In this document: piece after piece, positions 49,480 through 59,608 of the stretch
How the letters are laid out: every line of letters starts with the position of its first letter
Position numbering within the stretch: the stretch's first letter is position 1
Assembly (NCBI GenBank): GCA_943842505.1
Contig: CALTDI010000011.1
Location: 1-64,000 of the forward strand
DNA from: an uncultured Pseudomonadales bacterium
GTDB taxonomy: Bacteria; Pseudomonadota; Gammaproteobacteria; Pseudomonadales; Pseudohongiellaceae
Reading direction: 5' to 3'
Length of the DNA: 64,000 nt
Made by a program: the position numbers and the translations under genes
Notes under the pieces: model-generated
What the model was told of the DNA's origin: nothing
The model's input: only the letters and a program-made list of their open reading frames with translations
The model's database searches: none

Positions 49480-49507
49480 ATATGGGGTGAGACACAGGAA
49501 ATTCAAG
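49480..49507 (-). promoter_or_regulatory. Sigma-32 (heat-shock) promoter of hslVU
   Basis: Minus strand CTTGAA, 14-base spacer, CCCCATAT: an almost exact match to the RpoH consensus, about 180 bp upstream of hslV and downstream of the SPOR gene stop. Confidence 0.85.
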
Positions 49508-49537
49508 CAACAACGGGGCTTTGGCGTGGTTTTCTGT

Positions 49538-50191
49538 CTACTGAATGCTCATGCGCAGGCTGGGGATGTTATTTGCTCTTAGCAATTGCTCGGCCTGATT
49601 CAGTATATTGCTGCTGGTATAGGGTCCGGATTGGACCAGATAGAGGGTTCTGCCTAGCAACTCTTGCTGCTTAACATTCACTTCAAGGCCCAGCAGCTTC
49701 TGCCGCTCACTCTCGGATCGGGCGGACTCGAATTGCTGGAAAGCGCCGGTTTGCAGTATGAAGCCCGGGTCGAAGGTCTCGTCAGGACTGGTCTCGGCCT
49801 GGGCTGGAGCCAGTGATGCAGCGGCGGCTGTTGCTGCCGCATCGTTCGCCACTCCTGCTTGCTGCTCAGTTAGCTCGACGGGATGGGCATCTACCGGCAC
49901 CTCGTAGATGGGCAGCTCGGTATAGAACTCCAGCTCCAGTTCTTCCGCTACCGGTTCTTCGGCAGCCACCACCGTCGCCGCCTGACTTACCGGAGGGATA
50001 GTGTTAGTAGAGACTTGATTGATATTCAAGGGAGGCACGTTCCCGGAAAGATAGAACAGGAAACAGCCGAAGACGCCCAATGCCAGGCCTACTATCAGTC
50101 CGGTAAACATCAGTGACCATGCCGGCGGCGTGGCGACGGTTTTTCGCTCTAGGAGCGGTTCCGGTTTAATTTTGGCAAAATCGTGTGTCAT
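49538..50191 (-). CDS. SPOR-domain protein, FtsN-like
   Basis: 217 aa: short cytoplasmic start, one membrane helix (about residues 27-49), a Pro/Ala/Glu-rich periplasmic linker, and a C-terminal SPOR domain (FILQTGAFQQFESARSESERQKLLGLEVNV...TLYLVQSGPYTSSNILNQAEQLL) that binds denuded septal peptidoglycan. Its place between priA and hslV is that of ftsN in Pseudomonas. Confidence 0.88.
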   Translation of the reverse strand: MTHDFAKIKPEPLLERKTVATPPAWSLMFTGLIVGLALGVFGCFLFYLSGNVPPLNINQVSTNTIPPVSQAATVVAAEEPVAEELELEFYTELPIYEVPVDAHPVELTEQQAGVANDAAATAAAASLAPAQAETSPDETFDPGFILQTGAFQQFESARSESERQKLLGLEVNVKQQELLGRTLYLVQSGPYTSSNILNQAEQLLRANNIPSLRMSIQ

Positions 50192-50355
50192 GACTTGGTT
50201 GGAACACTTCTGTAGGCTGCGATATTTTAAGTTATTGTTTTAAATGGCAATAATGCCTAGAAAACTTTGTGCCACCCCAATTATCGGTTGTCTGACGGTA
50301 AGCTAAAGCTGAATCATCAGACTTTTACCTGTAACAGCCGACAGCAGCGATGGGC

Positions 50356-52587
50356 CTAAACGAGGTCTTGCGGGTCAACATCGATGCTGAAGCGCACAGA
50401 TCTGGGCAGCTTCATAGTGTCTAGCTCGATACACAACTGAGATAGCAGTGCTTGCAGGTTACCGCGTTTCTCCGCTTTCAGCAGCAACTGTACGCGATAC
50501 TTGCCAGCCCTCTTTTCCATAGGGGCGGGAAGCGGCCCCAACTGCTCTATAGGCAGGGAATTGTGTTGCGAGAAGCCCGCACACATTTTCGCCAATTGCT
50601 CGAGAAATTGGAGCGCGGGCTGCATCTGGCTCGCCTCTGCTCGCAGCAGACACAGATGAAAGAACGGCGGCAACTGCGCGCTGCTTCTCTCTTGTAGCTG
50701 TTGTTCAGAAAATTTTGAGTAGGCATCGTTGGCTAATGTCTGCAGTGTCTCGTGGCTGCCATGTCGAGATTGAATCAGAACCTCTCCAGCACGATCCGCT
50801 CGACCCGCTCTGCCTGCGACCTGCACTATCGTCTGGCCCATGTGTTCTTGGCCGCGGAAGTCGGCACTAAACAAACCTGAATCGGCATCGAGAATGGCTA
50901 CCAGAGTGATATTGGGGAAATGATGCCCCTTCGCGAGCATCTGTGTCCCCAGCAAGATGCAGGGTGCGCCCTTGTTTACCTGGTCCAACATTTTCTGCAG
51001 GCTATCCTTGCGCCGCGTTGAGTCACGATCGATTCGAATTACCGGTGTGCTTGCAAATTGGCTCTGCAGAAAGGTTTCGATGCGCTGAGTACCTATGCCT
51101 ATAGTGTTCAAATCCTTCGATTTGCACTGCGGGCAGGCTCTGGGAAGTCTCGCCGCAGTACCGCAATGATGACAGCGGATGCTCGGTGGGTTCGAGTGGA
51201 CTGTAAACTGTGTGACGCAATTTTCACATTCACAGATCCAGCCGCAGGTTTGGCAATTCAGTATTGGTGCGAAGCCACGCCTATTGATGAACACAAGCAC
51301 TTGGTTTTTTCGCTCTATGTGTTTGCGAATTCGATAGAGGAGTTGTTCTGAGAACCCCTCTTGCAAAGTTTCGTTTGCAACATCGATGATTTCCATACCA
51401 CAGTTCTGCTTACTGCCGGTTCGTTGAGTAAGTTGCAGATGAACAAACTTCTTGCTGCGCGCATTGTGCAGACTTTCAAGGCTGGGTGTTGCGGAGCCGA
51501 GGATGATACAAATATTTTCCTCCCGCGCTCGAATTACCGCGAGGTCTCTTGCCGAATAGCGAAACCCGTCCTGTTGTTTAAACGATGAGTCGTGTTCCTC
51601 ATCGATGACGATTAGCCCCGGGTTTGCCAGAGGTGTGAATACAGCGGAGCGGGTACCAATCACTATTCCCGCGCTACCGTCTCTCGCCTGCTTCCAGGCT
51701 GTTAATCGCTCTGTTTCATTTAGGCCAGAATGGAGGCTTGCTACTTTGCAGCTGAATCGCTGCTGAAATCGAGAGACGGTCTGTGGGGTGAGACCAATCT
51801 CGGGGACTAGGACCAGGCATTGCAGGCCCTTCGCTAGCTGCTCTTGCATAACGCGCATATACACTTCGGTTTTACCCGAGCCGGTGATGCCATCGAGCAG
51901 GAAGCAGGTATAGCTATCCAATGCCTCGCTAATCTCAGTCACTGAAGAGAGTTGCTCCTCATTCAACTCGATCTCGAACTTCGTAACTTTAGACGCGGGT
52001 TCGAAGGCAGGCTCGGCGGCCCCGGCGCGACTCTTCTCGGTAACTAGCTGCTTGAGTTCCAGCTGCTTGAGTAGCTGGCTACTAAACCCCGCCTGGCGCA
52101 CTTCATGATCGGTGACTTCTTTCTCGGCGCGGATGAAGTCGAGCAGGGCTTTCTGTTTCGCTGCACGCCCAAGCAGTTCCCCCTGCTGTGGCGATGGCTC
52201 GGTGCCAGTCCAAACTCTGGTGCTATCTCTCAGTGCAACGCCGTTGCGTAGCTTGCTAGGCAGGGCCGTAGCGAAGACTTCGCCTACTGGGTGTTGGTAA
52301 TAGTTGGAGGCCCATATCAGAAGCTGGAAAAGTGAATCATCAAGCAAGGACTCGCTGTCCAGCGCTGCAAGAATTGGTTTTAACTTTTTCTTCTCCAGGC
52401 TTGAGCCGGAAGAGACAGAAACGACGATGCCGATTAGTTGCTGTCGGCCGAAGGATACCTTGACCCGGGTTCCAGGTAGCGCCTGTTTGTTGCTTAGAGG
52501 CAGGTAGTCGAAAACCCTGCGCAGCGGAGAAGGAACGGCGACTTGCAGGACCGTTCCTTGGTAGTTGCTTGGAGTCTCGGCTGGCAT
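50356..52587 (-). CDS. priA: Primosomal helicase PriA
   Basis: Restarts stalled replication forks. 743 aa: N-terminal DNA-binding domain (VAVPSPLRRVFDYLP), Walker A DGITGSGKTEVY, DEEHDSSFKQQ, eight zinc-binding Cys (CQTCGWICECENC ... CHHCG ... CPQC), and helicase motif V/VI (LGTQMLAKGHHFPNITLV, QVAGRAGRADRAGEV). argS, which usually follows in relatives, is missing between this gene and the SPOR gene. Confidence 0.97.
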   Translation of the reverse strand: MPAETPSNYQGTVLQVAVPSPLRRVFDYLPLSNKQALPGTRVKVSFGRQQLIGIVVSVSSGSSLEKKKLKPILAALDSESLLDDSLFQLLIWASNYYQHPVGEVFATALPSKLRNGVALRDSTRVWTGTEPSPQQGELLGRAAKQKALLDFIRAEKEVTDHEVRQAGFSSQLLKQLELKQLVTEKSRAGAAEPAFEPASKVTKFEIELNEEQLSSVTEISEALDSYTCFLLDGITGSGKTEVYMRVMQEQLAKGLQCLVLVPEIGLTPQTVSRFQQRFSCKVASLHSGLNETERLTAWKQARDGSAGIVIGTRSAVFTPLANPGLIVIDEEHDSSFKQQDGFRYSARDLAVIRAREENICIILGSATPSLESLHNARSKKFVHLQLTQRTGSKQNCGMEIIDVANETLQEGFSEQLLYRIRKHIERKNQVLVFINRRGFAPILNCQTCGWICECENCVTQFTVHSNPPSIRCHHCGTAARLPRACPQCKSKDLNTIGIGTQRIETFLQSQFASTPVIRIDRDSTRRKDSLQKMLDQVNKGAPCILLGTQMLAKGHHFPNITLVAILDADSGLFSADFRGQEHMGQTIVQVAGRAGRADRAGEVLIQSRHGSHETLQTLANDAYSKFSEQQLQERSSAQLPPFFHLCLLRAEASQMQPALQFLEQLAKMCAGFSQHNSLPIEQLGPLPAPMEKRAGKYRVQLLLKAEKRGNLQALLSQLCIELDTMKLPRSVRFSIDVDPQDLV

Positions 52588-52815
52588 TCTGGGCGGCTTT
52601 GTTAAAGTAGCTTGCTAGGCATCGCATAGTAAGTTCAAAAGGATTGGCAAACAACTGAACTGACATAATTGGTATGAAAACAGTGCTCACGAAGCGGCCT
52701 CCTAGCCTAGTGATCCTTGCGCCGTTATCTCGATGGTTTATACTTCAGCGGGTTCCGGCCGCTCTAATGCCGGCTAGGGAATATTGCTCCATGGCAAGGT
52801 AGTAAATCTGGAAAT

Positions 52816-52940
52816 GCTGTAGAAAGTAGTTAGCTGTAGAGAGTAATTAGTAGTAGGGCAGCTTCGAGACAGGCCGGAGCAAGATAAAGTAGCAAGATAC
52901 AGCGGCAAAATAATAGAACAGTAGAGAATAATAGAAGGGA
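52816..52940. repeat. Three successive tandem duplications before aroQ
   Basis: GCTGTAGAAAGTAGTTA twice (52816 and 52833, 15 of 17 identical); AGCAAGATAAAGT twice (52878 and 52891, 11 of 13); AATAATAGAACAGTAGAG once plus a partial copy (52909 and 52927), the last ending in GAAGGGA, which serves as ribosome site for the next gene. Confidence 0.8.
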
Positions 52941-52947
52941 CAACAAG

Positions 52948-53238
52948 ATGACTTCGCAGTCACCGCCAGCAGAATTGCTCGCCGCCCGAGAACAGATCGA
53001 TACGATCGACAGGGAATTACTGGAATTACTTGGTAAGCGCTTCGAGCTGACGCACCAGGTCGGCCTGCTGAAGGCAAGCAAGGCGCTAGACGCTGTCGAC
53101 GCCACGCGTGAGTCTGAGAAGTTGGCCGAGCTGAGCGCCCTGTGCGAGAAGCACAAACTGAATCCAGCTCTGGTTACCGAGCTGTTCAGTAAGATCATGG
53201 AAGAGGCGGTTAAGAATCACCGTCAATTGCGCGGCTAG
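52948..53238 (+). CDS. Chorismate mutase, AroQ class
   Basis: 96 aa, all-helical, with the AroQ pattern LLAAREQIDTIDRELLELLGKRFELTHQVGLLKA and ELFSKIMEEAVKNHRQL; catalytic Arg, Lys and Glu positions are kept. It converts chorismate to prephenate and is monofunctional and without a signal peptide. Divergent from priA. Confidence 0.88.
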   Translation: MTSQSPPAELLAAREQIDTIDRELLELLGKRFELTHQVGLLKASKALDAVDATRESEKLAELSALCEKHKLNPALVTELFSKIMEEAVKNHRQLRG

Positions 53239-53329
53239 GCTTCTGGCACTCAAGTGCCTGTCAGCCTGTATTCCGCCTAAATTCGAATCTGGTGCAAGCC
53301 CATGCCCTCAGCTGGCTCTACCGGAGAAC

Positions 53330-53357
53330 TTGCGTCTTTTTCCTTCTCTGTTAGAAT
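53330..53357 (+). promoter_or_regulatory. Candidate promoter of rpmE
   Basis: TTGCGT (53330-53335), 16-base spacer, TAGAAT (53352-53357), about 115 bp upstream of rpmE. Confidence 0.35.
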
Positions 53358-53470
53358 GCACGCCCCCAGACAGATATGCCGCATAAAACAGGCGATTCTG
53401 GGTGGAAAGCAGATGTGGTGCAGTAGCGAATAGACGACTGCTGTAGCGACATTAACTCAGAGGAAACAAC

Positions 53471-53680
53471 ATGAAACCCGATATTCACCCCAAATACGAA
53501 GCCATGAAAGCGACTTGTAGCTGTGGCAATGTGGTTGAGACTAAGTCTACCTTGGGCAAAGACATTCTTATTGAAGTCTGTTCCGAGTGCCACCCGTTCT
53601 ACACTGGAAAGCAGAAGATTCTAGATAGCGGTGGTCGAGTAGATCGATTTAAGAAGCGATTTGCTTCCAGACGAGTCTAA
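53471..53680 (+). CDS. rpmE: Ribosomal protein bL31
   Basis: 69 aa of the zinc-containing form: Cys ligands in CSCG and CSECH. Conserved [16 protein letters not shown] and [22 protein letters not shown]. It overlaps the convergent mrcA gene by four bases. Confidence 0.97.
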   Translation: MKPDIHPKYEAMKATCSCGNVVETKSTLGKDILIEVCSECHPFYTGKQKILDSGGRVDRFKKRFASRRV

Positions 53681-56063
53681 AAGATCGTTTCCGTGGAAAG
53701 CTCCTCGCTTTCTACGCTTGCAGGATCAATACCAGGTAACGCGCCGTCAGTTGTAGGCGCGTTTTCCGTTCTGAAGTATTCAAATATGGTGTCCGGCTCG
53801 CCCGGTGTGGCCGGTGCCCCCGTCGTCTTGTTAATCAGACGATCTTCGATACCGTCTGGGCGTTTCATCGTGTTCTCGGGCATGCCCTGAAGTGCCACCT
53901 TCATGAAATCGATCCAGATTGGCACGGCAATGGTTGCGCCTTGCTCTCTTTCCCCTAGTGGTTCTGGTTGATCGAAGCCAACAAACACCGTCGTGGCAAT
54001 GTCTCTATTGAAGCCCGAGAACCAAAGTTCTTGCGGCCCGTTGGTGGTGCCGGTTTTGCCCATAAGGTCTGAGCGGCCTATCTCTCTGTTTACTCGGGCG
54101 CCACTGCCTTCCTCGATCACAGAGCGCAGCATCGAATTAAGAATAAACGCAATCTGAGGGTCGATAATTCGGGGGGCCGGAATAATGTCGTTGGCATCGT
54201 CATTGAGCGTAGATGGGCAATTCTCACAGACTGTCACCGGCGTCGCCTTGTAGATAGAGCCGTCGGTGAGATTCGAGATCTCCTTTATAAACCAGGGCTC
54301 TACCTTGTAGCCGCCGTTTGCGATCGCGGAGTAGGCCGTGACGATTTCCAGTGGTTGCACGTCTTGGCTGCCCAGCGCTACAGTCAAATCGTTACGCGGG
54401 AAATTCTGTGTTTGAAAGCCAAACTTCGCGGCGAAGGCGAGTACCTTGTCATCTCCAACCTGATCATACAGTCGTACCGCCGGCACGTTGCGAGATTCCT
54501 TCAGGGCGTAGCGTAGCGTAATTGGCCCCAGGAAGTTGTTCTCATAGTTATTTGGACGGTAGCCGCCTCGAGTTAGAGGAGCATCGTTGATGGTCGTCGC
54601 GGCGGAGTAGCCTTGCTCTAGAGCCGTGCCGTAGAGAAAGGGCTTGAAGTTCGAGCCCGGAGGTCTTGGCGTTATGACCCGGTTAACCTGGCTGCGACGA
54701 AAATCGTAGCCGCCTACCAGGGCAATGATTTCACCGTTAGTCGGAGACATGGAAACCAGGGCGCCTTGAATGTCCGGAATCTGTCCAAGCTGCCAGGCGC
54801 CATCCGTATTTTTGACTCGGATAAGGTCGCCTACCTGCACGGCATCTGCCGCCACTTGCGGAGGTGGCCAGGCATCGTTTCTCGAATTGAATTTATAGGC
54901 CCAGCTAATGCCATCCCATTCAACCTTTACGGTCTCGCCCGATTTAAGTACTGCCTCAAAACTCAAGTCATCCAGCGCGGTGACTATGGCAGGGTGTTGG
55001 CTCCCGAGTACCGGTACCAGCTGCAATTCGTCAATCCAGGCGGTGCTTGCGTCACCAGTCTGATCTGCGTACAGCTCCTGTGGATAGTTAGCGGTGGCGC
55101 CTCGGTAGCCATGGCGCCTGTCGTAGTAGGTTTCCAGGCCTTCAACCAGCGCCTTGTTTGCAGCGAGTTGTCTATCCCCGTCGATGGTCGTGACTACTTC
55201 GAACCCCTGGGTGTAGGCCTTTTCTCCGTGCTCATCAAAGAGTTGCTGGCGCACCATCTCGGCGACGTAGGGCGCCGAGATGGCAATATCACGATTGCGT
55301 CGTCTGGCGGTGATTGGTTCGCGGTCCGCCGCTGCGAATTCGGCCTGGCTGATCATGCCCTCGTTCAGCATGTTTGCGAGTCTGACGCGGCGACGCTCGA
55401 TTGCTCGCGTAGGATTACTCAGAGGGTTGCAGGTTGAGGGGCAGGGCAAGAGTGAGATCATCATGGCGGCCTCTGCCAGAGACAGTTCACTGACTTCCTT
55501 GCCATAGTACACGTAGGCGGCCGCACCGATGCCGTCAGCACCGGCGCCGAAGTAGATGGTATTCAGATACAGTGTGAGAACTTCTTCTTTGCTGAGCTCT
55601 CTTTGGATCTGCAGCGCGAAGGGGATTTCCTTGAGTTTGCGCAGATACAGGTTGTCGCTGTCGAAAGACAGGATCTTCGCCAGTTGCATGGTGATCGTGC
55701 TGCCACCCCCCAGGTTTACGCCGCGAATAAGGCCATAAAATACGCGACCCAGCTCTGCAGGTCGACACCGGGGTGAGAATAGAAGCGTACGTCTTCTGTC
55801 GCTATGACCGCATCGGTGAGTATTTGCGGAATATCTTCGAAATTAACCGGGTTTCGCCGATTGCCGATCTCATCGATCAGGCGTCGATCAGCCGTATAGA
55901 TTCGCAGCGGCGTTTCCAGCTGCACGTCTCTGTAGGTTTCGGCTGAAGGAAGCAGGGGCGCTAGATAGAGATAGGCGGCACAAACGACCATGACAGCGCC
56001 AGCCATCCCAGCTACCGCTGTGATCGCAATCCACTTGAGAGTTTTCTGAATCTTTGTGTTCAC
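53677..56063 (-). CDS. mrcA: Penicillin-binding protein 1A (frameshifted as read)
   Basis: Bifunctional peptidoglycan glycosyltransferase/transpeptidase, about 795 aa when joined. The first part (55716-56063) has the membrane anchor and the glycosyltransferase motif [15 protein letters not shown]; the second has [12 protein letters not shown], the OB-fold insert and transpeptidase motifs SNFK, SRN and KTGTT. The frames meet at about 55751, where adding one C restores [25 protein letters not shown]. It is divergent from pilM, as in Pseudomonas. Confidence 0.94.
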
Positions 56064-56761
56064 GGGTTACTTAAGTCTCGAAGAGTAGCTGCTCAGATGT
56101 GGAGCTTTCGTACCTGGCTTCCTATCTTGCTCCCCGCCAGCTGAGGAGATATCGGTGAGTTGAATCACCGAATCAGCCCAATAAGCCGCATGTTCTGAGG
56201 CTGTAGGCGGACTGATTATTATACACTCGGCATCCATCAATGCCTTATTATTCTGAGACTTAATGGCTGAGATGTCTGAATTTGAGATATTTCTCACGCT
56301 GTGCCGGTGATACGTGGAGAATAATTGATAAATTTTCTACGGCGGAAACGGAGCCAAATTGCGATGTGATTGGCACTATTCACATATCGAGGAGGAACCG
56401 AGTCGAAAAATTGATGAGAATACCCAGAAGCCAGAGATAATCTGCTATTCAGGCGGGTTGCCAGCCCTGCAAACGTGACCTGATTCAAAGAATTGCAGGG
56501 GGGCTTGCTTCATTATTTAATGGTAAAGTTGTTTGTTCTGAAAGTCTGATAATTAATTGATAACTATAAAAAATTTATTGTCGGCCGATACTGAAATCTG
56601 GGGCATTTAAATTTGCAGATGATTTCGCTAAGGTTTTGTTATTATTAGCAATATTTTAGAGGTCTGAGATTGAACTGGGCCGTTGAACCGCAGTATAAGG
56701 GGCGGGGAAGGCGAGCCGCTCTAGAAAACAGGTCGAAATAGAAGGGATTAGGGGTTACTAA
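56064..56761. other. Long divergent spacer mrcA / pilM
   Basis: About 700 bases, AT-rich near 56510-56660. No convincing gene; short open frames there have no ribosome sites or protein-like composition. It should hold both promoters. Confidence 0.5.
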
Positions 56762-57850
56762 GTGCTGGAAAAGCTACGAAATATTAGTGCTTTAAGCAAT
56801 TTTGGCAAGAAAGCCAGCACTATGCTGGGGGTCGACATTAGTACGACTGCTGTCAAAATTTTGCAGCTGAGCCCGAGTGGCAACAAATACAAGGTGGAGA
56901 ATTATATTATCCGGCCTTTGCCAGCTAATTCAGTCGTCGAGAAGAATATCAGCGACATTGACGCCGTGGGTGAGTGTATTGCGCAGGCGGTTAGCATACT
57001 CAAGCCCTCGCTCAAAGATGCGGCAGTCGCGGTTGCGGGCTCTGCGGTGATCACAAAGACCATCGAGATGAATGCGGCCTTGTCTGATACGGAAATGGAA
57101 AACCAGATTGTGGTAGAGGCGGACCAATATATTCCCTACCCCCTCGATGAAGTGTCGATAGACTTCGAGCGGCAGAAATTATCCGAGCGCAGTCCCGAAA
57201 TGGTTGAGGTCTTGCTGGCAGCGTGCCGCCGAGAAAATGTGGACGCCAGGGTTACCGCGTTGGAGCTAGGCGGGCTTAACGCCAAGGTAGTAGATATCGA
57301 AGCCTATGCCATTGAGCGCGCCTTTACATTGCTGGCAGAGCAGATTGGTTCTGAAGATGAACAAACAGTAGCGATTATCGATATCGGTTCGATGATGACC
57401 ACGTTGAATGTGATTCTGGCAGGGAAGACGATCTATACCAGAGAGCAGATGTTTGGTGGTAACCAGTTATCTGAAGAAGTGCAGAGGCGTTTTGGTCTCA
57501 GTGCGGCCGAAGCCGAGAATGCAATGAAGCGAGGTGGTTTGCCAGAGGAATATGAATTCGAAATCCTTGCGCCGTTCAAGGAGTCTGCTGTTCAGCAAGT
57601 TAGCCAGACTCTACAATTCTTCTTCTCGTCCAGCCATTACAATGAAGTAGATCATGTGCTGTTGGCCGGTGGCGTGGCAGCGATTGAGGGGCTTGCCGAT
57701 TTAGTGCAAGAAAGTTTATCTACGCCCGTCAGAGTTGCCAATCCGTTTGCCGATTTGGTTATAGGCTCGAAGATTAACCAGACAATGTTAAAGAATGACG
57801 CTCCCTCCTTGCTGATTGCATGTGGCTTGGCCATGCGGGGTGAATACTAG
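56762..57850 (+). CDS. pilM: Type IV pilus assembly ATPase-like PilM
   Basis: Actin-like cytoplasmic protein that binds PilN. 362 aa, GTG start at 56762. Motifs: MLGVDISTTAVKILQLS, VAIIDIGSMMTTLNVI and LLAGGVAAIEGLADLVQ. First gene of the pilMNOPQ operon. Confidence 0.95.
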   Translation: MLEKLRNISALSNFGKKASTMLGVDISTTAVKILQLSPSGNKYKVENYIIRPLPANSVVEKNISDIDAVGECIAQAVSILKPSLKDAAVAVAGSAVITKTIEMNAALSDTEMENQIVVEADQYIPYPLDEVSIDFERQKLSERSPEMVEVLLAACRRENVDARVTALELGGLNAKVVDIEAYAIERAFTLLAEQIGSEDEQTVAIIDIGSMMTTLNVILAGKTIYTREQMFGGNQLSEEVQRRFGLSAAEAENAMKRGGLPEEYEFEILAPFKESAVQQVSQTLQFFFSSSHYNEVDHVLLAGGVAAIEGLADLVQESLSTPVRVANPFADLVIGSKINQTMLKNDAPSLLIACGLAMRGEY

Positions 57851-58419
57851 TGGCTCATATTAATTTACTCCCATGGCGAGAACGTCTGCGTGAAGAGCGT
57901 AAGCGAGAGTTTTTTACAATCGTGGTAGGTATGGTGATTATCTCTGCGGGTGTCCTGTTTTTGGTCGATCGCTATTTTAATGGGGAGATCGATATGCAGA
58001 CCTCGCGCAATGATTTCATTCGGGCGGAAATTGCGGTTCTCGATGAAAGAGTGGCGGAGATTAATCAGCTGCGTCAGCAGAAAGAAGACATTCGTTCGCG
58101 TATGAACGTTATTACCGACTTGCAGGGAACGCGCCCGGTAATCGTTAGAATTTTCGACGAGCTTGTAAACACATTGCCGGATGGCGTGTACTACGAAAGT
58201 CTTGTTCGAGTAGACAACACTATTTCGATTGAGGGTGTTGCAGAGTCTTATGCTCGTATTACAGAGTTACTACGAAGGCTCGATGATTCCAATTGGTTTC
58301 AAGATTCAGATTTAGACGATATCTCTGCGCTGGATGCAGGCAGCAACGCTTTGAGCAATGCCTTTACATTTACACTTAGCCTTTCTCTTCAGTTACCGTC
58401 GCAGCAGGAAGAGGTGTAG
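57850..58419 (+). CDS. pilN: Type IV pilus inner-membrane protein PilN
   Basis: 189 aa. It starts with the PilM-binding motif INLLPWRERLREERKREF, then one membrane helix and a periplasmic ferredoxin-like fold. Its GTG start overlaps the pilM stop by one base (TAGTG). Confidence 0.95.
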   Translation: MAHINLLPWRERLREERKREFFTIVVGMVIISAGVLFLVDRYFNGEIDMQTSRNDFIRAEIAVLDERVAEINQLRQQKEDIRSRMNVITDLQGTRPVIVRIFDELVNTLPDGVYYESLVRVDNTISIEGVAESYARITELLRRLDDSNWFQDSDLDDISALDAGSNALSNAFTFTLSLSLQLPSQQEEV

Positions 58420-58424
58420 AGCAG

Positions 58425-59048
58425 ATGTCACTATTTACTAACATAGCTAACGATTTACGTAACTTTGATTGGAATGATCTCCAAGACGTCGACACTATTG
58501 GCGTCTGGCCTGCCCCGGTAAAGGTCATAATTGTTATAACTGTTGTTGTGAGCTGCCTGGCGGCTGGTTATTTCTTCCATATTCAGAATCTTCAAGCGGA
58601 ATTGCAAACGGTCTCAACCGAAGAAGGTACCTTACGAATCGAGTTTGAACAGAAAGCCTTTCTCGCCACCAACCTCGAAGAGTATCGGGCTCAGACCGTG
58701 CAGATGGAAGAGTCATTTACTGAATTGCTGCGTCAGCTGCCTTCCGTGACAGAGGTGCCAGGCCTTGTGGATGACGTTACGGAAACTGGTGTGGGCAGTG
58801 GGCTAGAATTCTCGAGATTAGACTTGCCGCCGGAAGAGGTCCAGGAATTTTATATCGAAATCCCTATGAATCTAGATGTCGTTGGTGACTTTCACGATTT
58901 CGGTACATTCGTCAGTGGTGTTGCCAGTCTGGACCGAATTGTAACATTGCATGATTTTGCTATATCGGCGCGAGATGACGCGTTTCTCAGTATGAACATT
59001 GTTGCTAGAACATATCGCTATAAAGATGTTGACGAGGCTGTCCAGTAG
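58425..59048 (+). CDS. pilO: Type IV pilus inner-membrane protein PilO
   Basis: 207 aa. Membrane helix near residues 28-48, coiled coil about 50-90, then a periplasmic domain with LPSVTEVPGLVDDVTETGVGSGLEFSRLDLPPE. It forms a heterodimer with PilN. Confidence 0.95.
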   Translation: MSLFTNIANDLRNFDWNDLQDVDTIGVWPAPVKVIIVITVVVSCLAAGYFFHIQNLQAELQTVSTEEGTLRIEFEQKAFLATNLEEYRAQTVQMEESFTELLRQLPSVTEVPGLVDDVTETGVGSGLEFSRLDLPPEEVQEFYIEIPMNLDVVGDFHDFGTFVSGVASLDRIVTLHDFAISARDDAFLSMNIVARTYRYKDVDEAVQ

Positions 59049-59585
59049 ATGAGTCTGCACTGCATACAATTTAGAAGCATTTTTGGAGCATGCGCAGTAC
59101 TGCTAGTTGCGGCCTGCGCGCCAGCGAATAATTTTTCAGACTTACAGAATTTCGTCACCGAAGTTAACTCCAGACCGAGCGCGCCAGTTGATCCAGTGCC
59201 AGAATTCGTACCTTATGAAGGTTTTATTTACGGGGCGGCATCTTTGCGCAGCCCGTTCGATATACCACTGGTAATCGACACCAAGAGCGGTGCGGTAATG
59301 AATCAGAATGTAGTGCCAGACTTCGAGAGAATTCCTGAGCTACTGGAAAACCAATCTCTAAGCGAGCTAACTATGGTTGGCAGACTTACAACCACCGATG
59401 GCGTCTACGAAGCGCTTATCGAAGATGGGTTTGGTGAAGTTCATCGAGTTGGGATTGGAAACCATATGGGTCGTAATTATGGCCGTATCGAACAGATATC
59501 TGACTCACAACTAAACATGATAGAAATAGTTCCCAGTGGCAGCGGTGGCTGGGTAGAAAGACCACAAACCCTCACGTTGCAATAA
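59049..59585 (+). CDS. pilP: Type IV pilus lipoprotein PilP
   Basis: 178 aa with a lipoprotein signal (LLVAAC at the lipobox) and a C-terminal beta domain (LSELTMVGRLTTTDGVYEALIEDGFGEVHRVGIGNHMGRNYGRI) that contacts PilQ. It abuts pilO without a gap. Confidence 0.94.
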   Translation: MSLHCIQFRSIFGACAVLLVAACAPANNFSDLQNFVTEVNSRPSAPVDPVPEFVPYEGFIYGAASLRSPFDIPLVIDTKSGAVMNQNVVPDFERIPELLENQSLSELTMVGRLTTTDGVYEALIEDGFGEVHRVGIGNHMGRNYGRIEQISDSQLNMIEIVPSGSGGWVERPQTLTLQ

Positions 59586-59608
59586 ATTCGTGAGCTGAGG
59601 TTATTAGT

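Noticed and set aside
56294-56488. Minus-strand frame of 64 codons in the mrcA-pilM spacer
   Set aside because: No ribosome site and no recognisable protein pattern.
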